From NCBI RefSeq assembly GCF_035594125.1, contig NW_026973750.1, positions 298,501 to 362,500 on the forward strand: DNA of 64,000 bases. The letters run 5' to 3'. Within the stretch, counting starts at the first letter, position 1. Every line of letters begins with the position of its first letter. Shown here piece after piece: positions 51,552 to 64,000 of the stretch. A model generated the notes under the pieces. The model was not told the DNA's origin. It searched no databases and worked only from the letters and a program-made list of their open reading frames with translations. A program made the position numbers and the translations under genes. This DNA comes from Scylla paramamosain (taxonomy: Eukaryota > Arthropoda > Malacostraca > Decapoda > Portunidae).

Positions 51552-54476
51552 TGTCTTGATATTGGTTGGTTTGCATCAGTTTTAGCGTTTTTCTACGTAA
51601 AACACTGAAAGGACACGTTTTCAGCAATTTTGTTTTGGATTCTCATATAGAGTGAGTTCCTTATTATTTATCGTTTTGGTGTCTACCATGCTAAAAAAAC
51701 ACTCAAAAAACAGATTTCTGGTAAGGTCGTTTATTTTCCTCATATAGGAGTCCTTGGATGCACTTTAGGGTTTGGTATATAACAGTCCGAAAAAAAAAAG
51801 CTAAAATTATTTTTTTTGATAATTTTCTTTTATCATATAATAGCCCTAAATTTTCCCAGAATTTTGGAATCTCAGTACCTATGAAGATGAATAACTTTTT
51901 TTTTTAAATAAAGAGTGTTATTTGTGGGTTTTAACTTTTCAGTACTTAAGGAACTTAAAAACACTTATAATACACATTTTTTCGTAATGTCATTTCGTTT
52001 CGCAAAAATAAGGTTCTTTGTATGTATTTAAGCATTTTTATAGATAACATGATCTAAACCCTCAAAATATGTTTTGGTAATTTTATTCTGTTTCTCCATA
52101 AAAGGTGTTTTGCATGCGTTTTAGCGTTTTGGTATGTAATGAGCTCAAAAACACTTAAAAGCAAGTTCTTGGTAAAAGTTGTTTTTATTCTTATGTAATG
52201 TTATTACACTGCTTTTTAGTGCTTTATTGCCTAACACGCTAAAAAAAACACTCAAAAAACACTTTTCTTGTTATATCATTTTTTTTTCTTACATAAAGCT
52301 AGTTTTGCATGAAATTTGGGGTTTTGGTAACTAAGAATGTGAAAAAAAACTCAAAACACAGGCATAATGTAAGTTTGTTCTATTTCTTAATTAAAAATAT
52401 TATTCATGAGTTCCAGCATTTTGGTATGTAAGAAACTTTTCTAATACACACATTTGGTAAGGTATTTCTGTTTCAAAATAAAAATTGTTATTCATGAGTT
52501 TCAGCTTTTTGGTGTGTAAGAAACTTCTTTATTTTATACGAGTTTTTGAGTTTTTTTCCTTCTGATTCTTGTGAAACTATAAAACACTCATACACGTTTT
52601 TCGTAATGTCCTTTTCTTTGCCAATATAAAGTGCTTTCCAATCATTTTTTCATTTTTTGTAGGTAACAAGCTCAAAAACACATCAAAATATATCTTTTTG
52701 GAAATGTTATTCTATTTCTTCATATTGGTTGGTTTACATCCGTTTTAGCGTTTTTCTACGCAAATCACTGAAAAGACACGTTTTCAGTAATATTGTTGAT
52801 ATTGCTGAAAAACACTCAAAAAGACAGGTTTCTGGTAAAGTCGTGTAATTTCCCCATATAGGTGGATTTGCATATACTTTAGGGTTTGTATATAACCCCG
52901 GAAAAAAAGCTAATTTTTATTTTTTTTTTCACAAAATTTCCATGAATTTTCCCAGAATTTTGGCATCTCGGTAACTATGAAGATGAATAACAAAAAAAAA
53001 ATTATCTCTATAAAGAGTGTTATTTGTGGGTTTTAGCTTTTTGGTACTTAAGTAACTTAAAAACACTCATAATACACGATTTTCGTAATGTCCTTTTGTT
53101 ATTCAAACATAGGGTCCTTTACATGTTTTTAAGCGTTTTTATAGGTTACATGATCAAAAACACTCAAAATACATGTTTTTTGGTAATGTTATTCTGTTTC
53201 TCCATAAAGGGTGTTTTCCATACGTTTTAGAGATTTGATATGTAAGGAGTTAAAAAACACTTAAAGGCAAGTTCTTCGTAAAAGTTGGTTTTATTCCCAT
53301 GTAATGTGATTGTTCTGCTTTTTAGGGCATTGTTGCATATCACGCTCAAAAACACTAAAAATACATTTTTTTGGAAATGTCATTTTTTTTCCCACATGAA
53401 GGTAGTTTCGCATGTAATTTGGCATTTTCGTAACTAAGAATGTGAAAAACACTCAAAATACACAATATGGTAAGGTAGTTCTGTTTATTGATTAAAAGTG
53501 TTATTCATGCATTTAATCATTTCGGTTTGTAAGAAATTTCTCTATATACACGAGTTTTTGTGTTTATTGCCTTGTGGTTGTTTTAAAACTATAAAACACT
53601 CATTATACACGTTTCTCGTAAAGTCCTTTTGTTTCCTAATATAGAGTGCTTTACATCCATTTTTGCATTTTTTGTAGGTAACAAGCTCAAAAACACTCAA
53701 AATATATATTTTTTGTAATGTTATTCTATTTGTTCATATAGGTTGGTTTGCATCCGCTTTAGTGTTTTTCTACGTAAAACACTGAAAAGACACGTTTTCA
53801 GTAATTTTGTTTTGGATTCACATATTGACTGACTTCCATATTATTTATCGCGTTGGTGCCTAACATGCTGAAAAACACTGAAAAGACAGGTTTTTGATAA
53901 AGTCGTTCAACTTTCTTATATAGGTGTCTTTGCATGCACTTTAGGATTTGGTACTTAACAATCCAAAAAAAAAAGCTCTAATTAAATTTTTTGGTAATGT
54001 TCTTCTTTCCACATAAATACCCTGAATTTTGGCAGAATTTTCGCATCTCGGTACCTATAAGGATGAGTAACAAAAAAAAAATCCCATTTTTTATTTTTTT
54101 TGTTTATTATTTTTTTTCTAAATAAAGAGTGGTATTTGTGGGTTTTAGCTTTTAGGTATTGAAGTAACTTAAAAAACACTCATAATATACGTTTCTCGTA
54201 ATGTCCTTTCGTTTCCCAAACATAAGGTTCTGTGCATGTATTTAAGTGTTTTTATAAATAATATGATAAAAAACACTCAAAATACATGTATTTGGTAATA
54301 TTATTCTGTTTCTCCATAAAATGTATTTTGCAGGCGTCTTAGCGTTTTGGTATGTAAGGAGATCAAAAACACTTAAAGGCAAGTTCTTGGTAAAATTTGG
54401 TTTTATTCCCATGTAATGTGATTGCCCTTCCTTTTAGTGCTTTATTGCGTAACACGCTCAAAAAACACTCAAAAGA
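51552..54476 (-). repeat. Minus-oriented stretch: P2 loop and inner right arm
   Basis: Linkers near 51876, 52971 and 54050. 51552-52457 is the loop, slightly under one HOR unit, with no partner in the inner left arm. 52458-54476 mirrors 49533-51551. Confidence 0.9.
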
Positions 54477-54952
54477 CATGCAAGGCCTCGCATATGAGCA
54501 AATAAGAGACCTTACCAGAAATCTGTCTTTTGAGGGTTTTTCAGCATGTTAGGCACCAAAACGATGAATAATAAGGAACTCTCTCTATGTGGGAATCCAA
54601 AAGAAAATTACTGAAAACTTGTTTTCTCAGTCTTTTACGTAGAAAAACGCTAAAACTGATGCAAACCAACCAATATCAAGAAGCAGAAAAACATTACCAA
54701 AAATATATATTTTGAGTGTTTTTGAGCTTGTTACATACAAAAAAAACACAAAATTGATACAAAACACTCTATATTGGGAAACAAAGGGACATTGCGAGAA
54801 AAGTGTATAATGAATGTTTTATAGTTCAAAAAAACCACAAGCCAAAAAACGCAAAAACTCGTGTATATGGAAAAGCTTCCTAGATACTAAAATGCTGAAA
54901 CTCATGAATAACACTCTTAATTGAGAAACAGAACAACCTTACTAAATGCGTG
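54477..54952 (+). repeat. Mirrored inverted block, alpha type, P2 right arm
   Basis: CATGCAAGGCCTCGCATATG at one end and ACTAAATGCGTGTCAAAAAC at the other: reverse complements of the 49059-49532 junctions. Confidence 0.9.
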
Positions 54953-55472
54953 TCAAAAACACTAAAAGGCAATTTTTTCGTAAAAGTTGGTTTTATTCCC
55001 ATGTAATGTGATTGCCCAGCTTTTTAGTGCTTTATTGCCTAACATGCTCAAAAACACTCAAAGACACTTTTCTGGTAATGTCATTTTATTCCCACATAAA
55101 GTTAGTTTCGCATGGAATTTGGGGTTTTGGTAACTAAGAATGTAAAAAAACACTCAAAATACACACATTTAGTAAGGTTGTTCTGTTTCTTGATTAAGAG
55201 TGTTATTCATCAGTTTCAGCATTTTGGTATCTTAGAAACTTCTCCACACAGACGAGTTTTTTGCGTTGTTTGCCCTGTGATTCTGGTGAAACTATAAAAC
55301 ACTCATTATACACGTTTTTCGTTATGTCCATTTTTTTTTCCTAATATACAGTGCTTTGCATCCATTTTTGCCTTTTTTTTTATGTAACAAGCTCAAAAAC
55401 ACACAAAATATACTTTTCTGGTAATATTATTCTATTTTTTCGTATTCGTTGGTTTGCATCCGTTTTAGAGTT
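54953..55472 (-). repeat. Minus-oriented stretch, P2 right arm
   Basis: M8-start back to M3, ending at GTTTTAGAGTTT, where the strand changes to plus M1 (ACGAGGAAATTAAACGAC). It mirrors 48534-49058. Confidence 0.85.
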
Positions 55473-58400
55473 TACGAGGAAATTAAACGACTTTACAGGA
55501 AAACTGTCTTTTGAGTGTTTTTCAGCATGTTAAGCACCAAAACGATAAATAATATGGAAGTCACTCTACATGGGATTCCAAAACAAAATTACTGAAAACG
55601 TGTCTTTTCAGTGTTTTACGTAAAAAATTTTAAAACTGATGCAAACAGACCAATATGAAGATATAGAATAACTTTACCAAAAAGAATATATTTTAAGTAT
55701 TTTTGAGTTTGTAACAAACAAACAAAAAAAAAAAAACGCGAAAATAGATGCAAAGCACTCTATATTGAGAAACAAAAAGACATTACGAGAAACGTGTATA
55801 ATGAGTATTTTATAGTTTCACAAGAACCACAAAGCAAAAAACGCAAAAACTAGTGTATATGGAGAAGTTTCTTAGATACCAAAATGCTGAAACTCCTGAA
55901 TAACACTCTTAATTAAGAAGCAGAATAACATTACTAAATGCGTGTATTTTGAGTGTTTTTCACTTTCTTAGTTACTAGAACACCAAAAAGCATGCGAAAT
56001 AAGCTTTATGTGGGAAAAAAAAATGATATAACCAGAAAAGTGTCTTTTGAGGGTTTTTGAGAGAGTTAGGCAATAAAGCACTAAAAAGGAGGGCAATCAC
56101 ATTACAACGGAATAAAACCAACTTTTACCAAGAACTTGCCTTTAAGTGTTTTTTTAACTCCTTATATACCAAAACGCTAAAAACATATGCAAAACACCCT
56201 TTACGGAGAAACAGATTATCATTACCAAAAACATATATTTTGAGTGTTTTTTTATCATGTTACCTCTAAAAACACTTAAATACATGCTAAGAACCCTATG
56301 TCTGGGAAACGAAAGGACATTACGAAAAACGTATATTATGCGTGTTTTTAAGTTCCATAAGTACCAAAAAGCTAAAACCTCTTCATAAAGAAAAAAATAA
56401 AGAAATAACAAAAAAAATAGGATTTTTTTTTTTGTTATTCTTCTTCATAGGTACTTAGATGCAAAAATTCTGGCAAAATTCAGGGAAATTATGTGAAAAA
56501 AGAACATTATCAAAAATGTTAATTTTAGCTCTTTTTCGGACTTTTATTTACCAAACCATGAAGTGCATGCAAACCCAATTATATGGAGAAATCAGACGAC
56601 ATTACGAGAAACCTGTGTTTCTATTGTTTTTCAGCATGTTAGTCATCAAAACAATAAATAATATTAAAGTCATTCTATGTGGTAATCAAAAACAAAATTA
56701 CTTTAAACGTGTCTTTTTCGTGTTTTACGTAGAAAAACGCTAAAACGGATGCAAGCCAACCAATATAAAGAAATAGAATAAGATTACCAAAAAGAAATAA
56801 TTTGAGTGTTTTATTAGCTTTTTACTTACAAAAAAACGCGAAAATGGATGGAAAGCTCTCTCTATTGGTTAACAAAAGGACATTACGAGAAACGTGTATA
56901 ATGAGTGTTTTATAGATTCTCAAGAATCACAAGACAAAAAACGCAAAAACTCGTATATATGGAGAAGTTTCTTAGATACCAAAATGGTGAAACTCCTGAA
57001 TAACACTATCAATTGAGAAACAGAACAACCTTACCAAATGCGTGTATTTTGAGTGTTTTTCACATTCTTAGTTACCAAAACCCCAAATTTTATGTGAAAG
57101 TAGCTTTATGTTGGAAAAAAAATTACCAGAAAAGTGTCTTTTAAGTGTTTTTTTTTTTTTTTTTAGCATGATAGGCAATAAAGCACTAAAAAGCAGGGCA
57201 ATCACATTACATGGGAAAAAAATCAACTTTTACCAAGTGATTTTTCTAAGTGTTTTTGAGCTCCTTATATACCAAAACGCTAAAACGCATGTAAAACACC
57301 CTTTATTTAGAATCGGAAAAACATTACCAAAAACATGTATTTTGAGTGTTTTTGATCATGTTACCTATAAAAACGCTTAAATACATGCAAAGAATCTTAT
57401 GTTTGGGAAACGAAAGGACATTTCGAGAAACGTGTATTATGAGTGTTTTTAAGTTCATTTAAGTACCAAAAAGCTAAAACCCACAAATAACACTCTTTAT
57501 AGAGAAAAAGTAAATAAATAAATAAATAGAAAAATAGGATTTTTTTTATTCATCTTCATAGGTACCGAGATGCTAAAATTCTGCCAAAATTCATGGAAAT
57601 TTTGTAAAAAAAAAAAACATTATAAAAAAAATAATTTTAGCTTTTTTCCAGTTATAAACAAACTCTGAAATGCATGCAAATCCACCTATGTGGGGAAATT
57701 ACACGACTTTACCAGAAACCTGTCTTTTGAGTGTTTTTCAGCAATCTGAACAATATCACTTAAAACGTGTCTTTTCAGTGATTTACGTAGAACAACGCTA
57801 AAACAGATGCAAACCAACCAATATGATGAAATAGAATAACATTACCAAAAAGATATATTTTGTTGTGTTTTTGAGCTTGTTACCTACAAAAAATGCAAAA
57901 ATGGATGGAAAGCACTTTATATTGGCAAGTAAGAGGACATTACGAGAAACGTGTATGAGTATTTTATAGTATGACAATAACCACAAGGTAAAATACTCAA
58001 AAACTCGTGTACATCAAGAAGTTTCTTACATACCAAAAAGCTGAAACTCATCAATAACACTTTTAATTTTGAAAGAGAAATACCTTACCAAATGTGTGTA
58101 TTAGAAAAGTTTCTTACATACCAAAATGCTGAAACTCATGAATAACACTTTTAATTAGGAAATAGAACAACCTTACTAAACCCTGTGTTTTGAGTTTTTT
58201 TCACATTCTTAGTTATCAAAACCCCAAATTCCATGCAAAACTAGCTTTATGTGGGGAAAAAAAAAATGATATAACCAGAAAAGTGTTTTTTGAGTGTCTT
58301 TGAGCGTGTTAGGCAATAAAGCACTAAAAAGCAGAAGAATAACATTACATGGGAATAATAACAACTTTTACCAAGAACTTGCCTTTAAGTGTTTTTGAGC

Positions 58401-58730
58401 TAATTACATACCAAAACGCTAAAACGCATGCAAAACACCTTTTATGGAGAAAGAGAATAAAATTACCAAAAACATATATTTTGAGTGTTTTTGATCATGT
58501 TATCTATAAAAACGCTTAAATACATGCAAAAAACCTTATGTTTAAGAAACGAAAGGACATTACGAGAAATGTGTATTATAAGTGTTTTTAAGTTCCTTAA
58601 GTACCAAAAAGCTAAAACCCACAAATAACACTCTTTATTTAGAAAAAAAGTAACAAAATAAAAAAAATAGGATTTTTTTTCTTATTCATCTTCATAGGTA
58701 CCGAGATGCCAAAATTCTGGGAAAATTCAG

Positions 58731-58919
<189 letters not shown>

Positions 58920-61485
58920 AAAACAAAAATTATCAAAAAAGTGAATTTTAGCTTTTTTTGGGACTGTTATGTACCAAACCCTAAAGTGCATCCAAAGAAT
59001 CATATATGAGAAAATTAAACGAGCTTACCAGAAATCTGTTTTTTGAGTGTTTTCCAGCAAGTTAGGCACCAAAACGATAAATAATAAGGATCTCACTCTA
59101 TATGAGAATCCAAAACAAAAATACTGAAAAAGTGTTTTTTCTTTCTTTTACGTAGAAAAACGCTAAAACGGATGCAAACCTACCAATATCAAGAAATAGA
59201 AAAACATTACCAAAAAGGTATATTTTGAGTGTTTTTGAGCTTGTTACCTACAAAAAACGCGAAAATTGATGCAAAGCACTCTATATTAAAAAATAAAAGG
59301 ACTTTGCAAGAAAAGTGTATAATGAGTTTTTTATAGTTCAAAAGAACCAAAAGGCTAAAAACAGAAAAACTCGTGTATATGGAGAAAGTTCCTAGATACC
59401 AAAATGCTGAAACTCATGAATAACACTCTTAATTGAGAAATAGAACAACCTTACTAAATGCGTGTATTTTGAGTGCTTTTCACATTCTTAGTTACCAAAA
59501 CCCCAAATTGCATGCAAAACCACCTTTATGTGAGAAAAAAATCACATTACCAGAAAAGTGTCTTTTAAGTGTTTTTGAGCGTGATCGGCAATAAAGCACT
59601 AAAAAGCAGGGCAATCATATTAAATTGGAATAACACCAATTTATACCAAAAATATGCCTTTAATTGTTTTTGATGTTCTTATATACCAAACCACTAAAAC
59701 CCATACAAAAACAAACTTTATGGAGAAACAGAACAACTTTACCAAAAACAAGTATTTTGAGTGTTTTTGATATTGTTATCTATAAAAACGCTTAATTACA
59801 TGCAAAGAACATTATGTTTGGGAAACAAAAGGATATTACGAGAAACGTGTATTATGAGAGTTTTTTTAAGTTCCTTAAGTACCAAAAAGCTAAAACCTAC
59901 CAATAACAGTCTTTATTTAGAAAATAAAAAAAATAAAAATATAAAAAAAATAGGATTTTTTTTTTTTGTTATTCATATTCATAGGTACCGAGATGCCAAA
60001 ATTCTGGGAAAATTCAGGGCAATCATATAATAAAAAAGTATTATCAAAAAAGTTAATTTCCGGTTTTTTTTTTATTTTACTTTTATGTACCAAACTTTAA
60101 AGTGCATGCAAAGACTCCTATATGAGGAAATTAAACGTCCTTACCAGAAATATGTGTTTTGAGTGTTTTTTAGCATGTTAGGCACCAAAACGATAAATAA
60201 TAAAGAACTCACTCTATATGGGAATCCAAAAAAAAGCTACTTAAAACGTGACTTCTCAGTGTTTTACGTTGAAAAACAAAGCAAAGCAACCAATATCTAG
60301 AAATAGAAAAACGTTACTAAAAGGGTATATTTTGAGTGTTTTTGAGCATGTTACCTACAAAACACGCGAAAATTAATGCAAAAAACTCTATATTGGGAAA
60401 GAAAAGGACATTGCAAGAAAAGTGTATAATGAGTGTTTTATAGTTCATAAGAACCGCGAGGCAAAAAACGCAAAATCTCGTGTATATGGAGAGGTTTCCT
60501 AGATACAAAAATGTTAAAACTCATGTATAACACTCCTAATTGAGAAAGAGAACAGCCCTAATAAATGCGTGTATTTTGATTGCTTTTCACATTCTTATCA
60601 AAAATAAAAAATTGCATGCGAAAATAGATTTGTGGGAAAAAAAAAGACTTTACCAGAAAAGTGTCTTTTGAGTGTTTTTGAGCGTGATAGAAAATAAAGC
60701 ACTAAAAAGGAGGGCAATCACATTACGTTGGAGGAAAACGAATTTTTACCAAGAACTTACATTTATGTGTTTTTGAGCTTCTTATATACCAAAACATTAA
60801 AACGCATGCAAAACACTTTTTATGGTGAAACAGAATAACATTACCAAAAACATGTATTTTGAGTGTTTTTGATCATGTTACCAATAAAAACGCTTAAATA
60901 AATGCAAAGAACACTATTTTTGGGAAACGAAAGGAGATTACGAGAAACGAGTATTATGAGTGTATTTAAGTTCATTAATTACCAAAAAGCTAAAAGCAAT
61001 AAATAAATAAATAAAAAATTGAATAAATACAATATATTTTTTCTTTCTTATTCATCTTCACAGGTACCGAAATTACAAAATTCGGGCAAATTTTAGGAAA
61101 TTATGTGAAATAAGAACATTATCAAAAAAGTTAAATTTAGATTTTTTTTCGGACTGTTATGTACCAAACCCATAAAGTACATGCAAAGCCAGCTATATGG
61201 GGAAATTAAACGTGTTTGCCAGAAAACAGTCGTATGAGTGTTTTTCAGCATGTTAGGAATCAACGTGATAAAACCCAAGGAAGTCAATCTATATGAGAAT
61301 CCAAAACAAAATTAATGAAAACGTGTCTTTTCGGTGTTTTACGTACAAAACGCTAAAACAGATGCAAACTAACCAAAATAAAAAAATAGAATAACATTAC
61401 CAAAAAGGTATTTTTTGAGTGTTTTTGAAATTGTTACCTACAAAAAACGCGAAAATGGATGGAAAGCATTCTATATTGGGAAGCA

Positions 61486-61510
61486 AAAGGCATCAAAAAG
61501 CATGTTAGGC
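61486..61510 (+). repeat. Collapsed junction M4 to M2, copy 2
   Basis: AAGCAAAAGGCATC followed by AAAAAGCATGTTAGGCATC, the same fusion as near 7735. The mirror copy is at about 41865-41890. Confidence 0.8.
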
Positions 61511-62114
61511 ATCAAAACGATAAATAATATGAAAGTCACTCTATATGGATATCCAAAACAAAATTACTGGAAACGTGTCTTTTAAAAGATTTACGTAGAG
61601 AAACGCAAAAACGGAGGGAAACCAGCCAATATGAAGGAATAGAATAACATTACCAAAAAATATCTTTTGTGTGTTTTTGAGCTTGTTACATAAAAAGAAA
61701 CTCGAAAATGGATCCAAAGCACTCTATATAAGAAAAAAGAGGACATAACGAGAAACGTTTATAATGAGTGTTTTATAGTTCATCAGAATCACAAGTCAAA
61801 AAACGCAAAAACTCGACTATATGGAGATGTTTCTAAGATACCAAAATACTGAAACTCATGAATAACACTCTTAATCAAGAAACAGAACAACTTTACTAAA
61901 TGCGTGTATTTTGAGTGTTTTTTTGCATTCTTAGTTACCAAAACCCCAAATTCCATGCGAAACTAGCTTTATGAAGGAAAAAAATGACATTACCAGAAAA
62001 GTGTCTTTGAGTGTTTTTGAGCGTGTTAGTCAATAAAGCACTAGAAAGCAGGGCAATCACATTACATGGGAATAAAACCAACTTTTAGGAAGATCTTGCA
62101 TTTTAGTGTTTTTG

Positions 62115-62416
62115 ACACGCATTTAGTAAGGTTGCTCTATTTTTCAATTAAGAGTGTTATTCATGAGTTTCAGCATTTACACGAGTTTTTGCGTTTTTTG
62201 CCTTGTGGATTTTTTGAACTATAAAACATTCATTATACATTTTTCTCGCAATGTTTTCTACGTAAAACATTGAAAAGACACGTTTTCAGTAATTGGATTC
62301 CCACATAGAGTGAGTTCCTTATTATTTATCGTTTTGGTGCCTAACATGCTGAAAAACACTCAAAAGACAGATTTCTTGTAACGTCTTTAATTTCCTCATA
62401 TGGGAGGCTTTGTATG
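62115..62416 (-). repeat. Inverted block, beta type, internally deleted
   Basis: Starts CACGCATTTAGTAAGGTTGC like the other beta copies and ends GGAGGCTTTGTATG. It has lost part of M5 (CAGCATTTACACGAG) and the M4 region (GCAATGTTTTCTACG), both losses shared with 41037-41247. Confidence 0.9.
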
Positions 62417-64000
62417 TCTTTTCAGTGTTTTTGAGCGTGTTACGCAATAAAGCACTAAAAGCCAGGGCAATCACATTACATGGGAATAAAACCAAATTTT
62501 ACCAAGAACTGGCCCTTAAATGTTTTTGAGCTCCTTACATACCAAAACGCTAAAACGCATGCAAAATACATTTTATGGAGAAACAGAATAACATTACCAT
62601 ATACATGTATTTTGATTGTTTTTGATCATGTTATCTAAAAAAAACGCTTAAATACATGCAAAGAACCTTATGTTTGGAAAACGAAAGAACATTACGAGAA
62701 ACGTGTATTATGAGTGATTTTTAAGTTCCTTCAGTACCAAAAAAGCTAAAACCCACAAATAACACTCTTTAGAAAAAAATAAATAAATAAATAAAAAAAT
62801 AAAAAAATGGAATTTTTTTGTTTTTGTTTTTCATCTTCATAGGTACCGAATTGCCAATATTCTGCCAAAATTCAGGGAATTTATGTGAAAAAAAGAACAT
62901 TATCATGAAAGTTAATTATAGCTTTTTTTTTCTGATTGTTATGTACCAAAACTTAAAGTGCATAAACGACTTTACCAGAAACCTGTCTTTTCAATGTTTT
63001 CAGCATGTTAGGCACCAATACGATAAATAATATGAAAATCAGTCAATATCTGAATCCAAAACAAAATTACTGAAAACGTGTCTTTTTAAAGTTTTACGTA
63101 AAAAAAACGCTAAAGCGGATACAAACCATCCTATATGAAGAAATAGAATAACATTACCAAAAAGATATTTTTTGAGTGTTTTTGAACTTGTTACCTACAA
63201 AAAATGAAAAAATGGATGTAAAGCACTCTATATTAGGAAACAAAAGGACATTACGAGAAACGTGTATAATGAGTGTTTTATAGTTTTAAAAGAACCACAA
63301 GGCAATAAACGTAAAAACTCGTGTATATAGAGAAATTTTTACATACCAAAATGATGAAATGCATGAATAACACTTTTAATCGAAAAACAGAACTACCTTA
63401 CCAAACTGGGTATTTTAAGTGTTTTTCACATTTTTAGTTACAAAAATGCCAAATTACATGTGAAACTAGCTTCATTTGGGGAAAAAAAAATGACATTACC
63501 AGAAAAGTGTCTTTTGAGCGTTTTTGAGCGTAATATGCAACAAAGTACTAAAAAGCAGAACAATCACATTACATGAGAATAAAACCAATTTGTACGAAGA
63601 ATTTGCCTTTAAGTGTTTTTTAACCCCTTATATACCAAACCCCTAAAACGCATGAAAAACAAACTTTATGGAGAAACAGAATAACATTACCAAAAACATG
63701 TATTTTGAGTGTTTTTGATCATGTTATCTATAAAAACACTTAAGTACATGCAAAGAATATTATGTTTGGGAAACAAAAGGACATTATCAGAAACGTGTAT
63801 TATGAGTGTTTTTATAAGTTTCTTAAGTACCAAAAAGCTAAAACTCACAAATAACACTCTTTATTTAGAAAATAAAAAATAAAAAAATATAATAAATAGG
63901 ATTTTTTTTTTTTTGTTATTCATCTTCATAGGTACCGAGATGCCAAAATTCTGGAAAAATTCAGGGCAATTATATGATAAAAGAATATTATCAAAAAAGT
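62417..64000 (+). repeat. Plus-oriented array block at right edge
   Basis: Linkers near 62842 and 63931. It mirrors 39.69-41.03 kb (GGTACCGAATTGCCAATATT at 62842 and its complement near 40850). It is cut by the window end inside M1, so the arm continues outside. Confidence 0.9.

Overview
This window holds no gene that I can support. It is a strongly A+T-rich, gene-free satellite DNA array of a eukaryote. The only hint of lineage is a perfect tract of seven CCTAA units (37951-37985), which is the arthropod/insect-type telomere motif (TTAGG)n read on the other strand. An insect or other arthropod is therefore my best guess, held at modest confidence because the tract is short and could have arisen locally.

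The array is built in layers. (1) The basic monomer is about 90-97 bp and begins with a block like ACATTACCAAAAACGTGT followed by TTTTGAGTGTTTTTGAGC. (2) Ten distinguishable monomers (called M1-M10 here) follow one another in fixed order to form a higher-order repeat (HOR) of about 1.1 kb. M5 is about 150-170 bp. M10 is about 190 bp and ends in an A-rich then T-rich linker plus a GGTACCGAGATGCCAAAATT block. I count about 50 linkers over 64 kb. (3) Groups of HOR units with private variants recur at multi-kb spacing (for example 0.8-2.5 kb against 11.8-13.5 kb), giving a super-repeat. (4) The array changes strand about 26 times. Many switches come from a recurrent 0.45-0.48 kb inverted block with constant breakpoints; other copies are shortened or mirrored. 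(5) Two large fold-back palindromes are present. P1 has its loop at about 26.5-27.9 kb and clear arms from 24.4 to 29.9 kb. P2 has its loop at about 51.55-52.46 kb and arms that can be followed from about 39.7 kb to the right edge of the window (about 24 kb, open-ended).

Layout: 1-26.5 kb is mainly plus-oriented array, interrupted by four inverted blocks. 26.5-35.1 kb is mainly minus-oriented and is in large part an inverted copy of plus-strand material to its left. 35.1-37.4 kb is plus. 37.36-38.67 kb is a distinct core of divergent monomers out of HOR order, minus on the left and plus on the right, with the (CCTAA)7 tract exactly at the switch. 38.67-64 kb is palindrome P2 with its inverted blocks; a 183-bp (TA)n microsatellite lies in the right arm only.

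All open reading frames here are short (136 codons at most). They recur in many places with the same repeat-derived peptides on both strands and show no recognisable domain, so I treat them as by-products of the satellite. I see no tRNA, rRNA, CRISPR array, transposase or promoter. The biology worth following is structural: how an HOR satellite acquired nested inversions, a multi-kb palindrome whose arms differ by whole HOR units, and a telomere-like seed at a strand-switch centre. All identity estimates are by eye.
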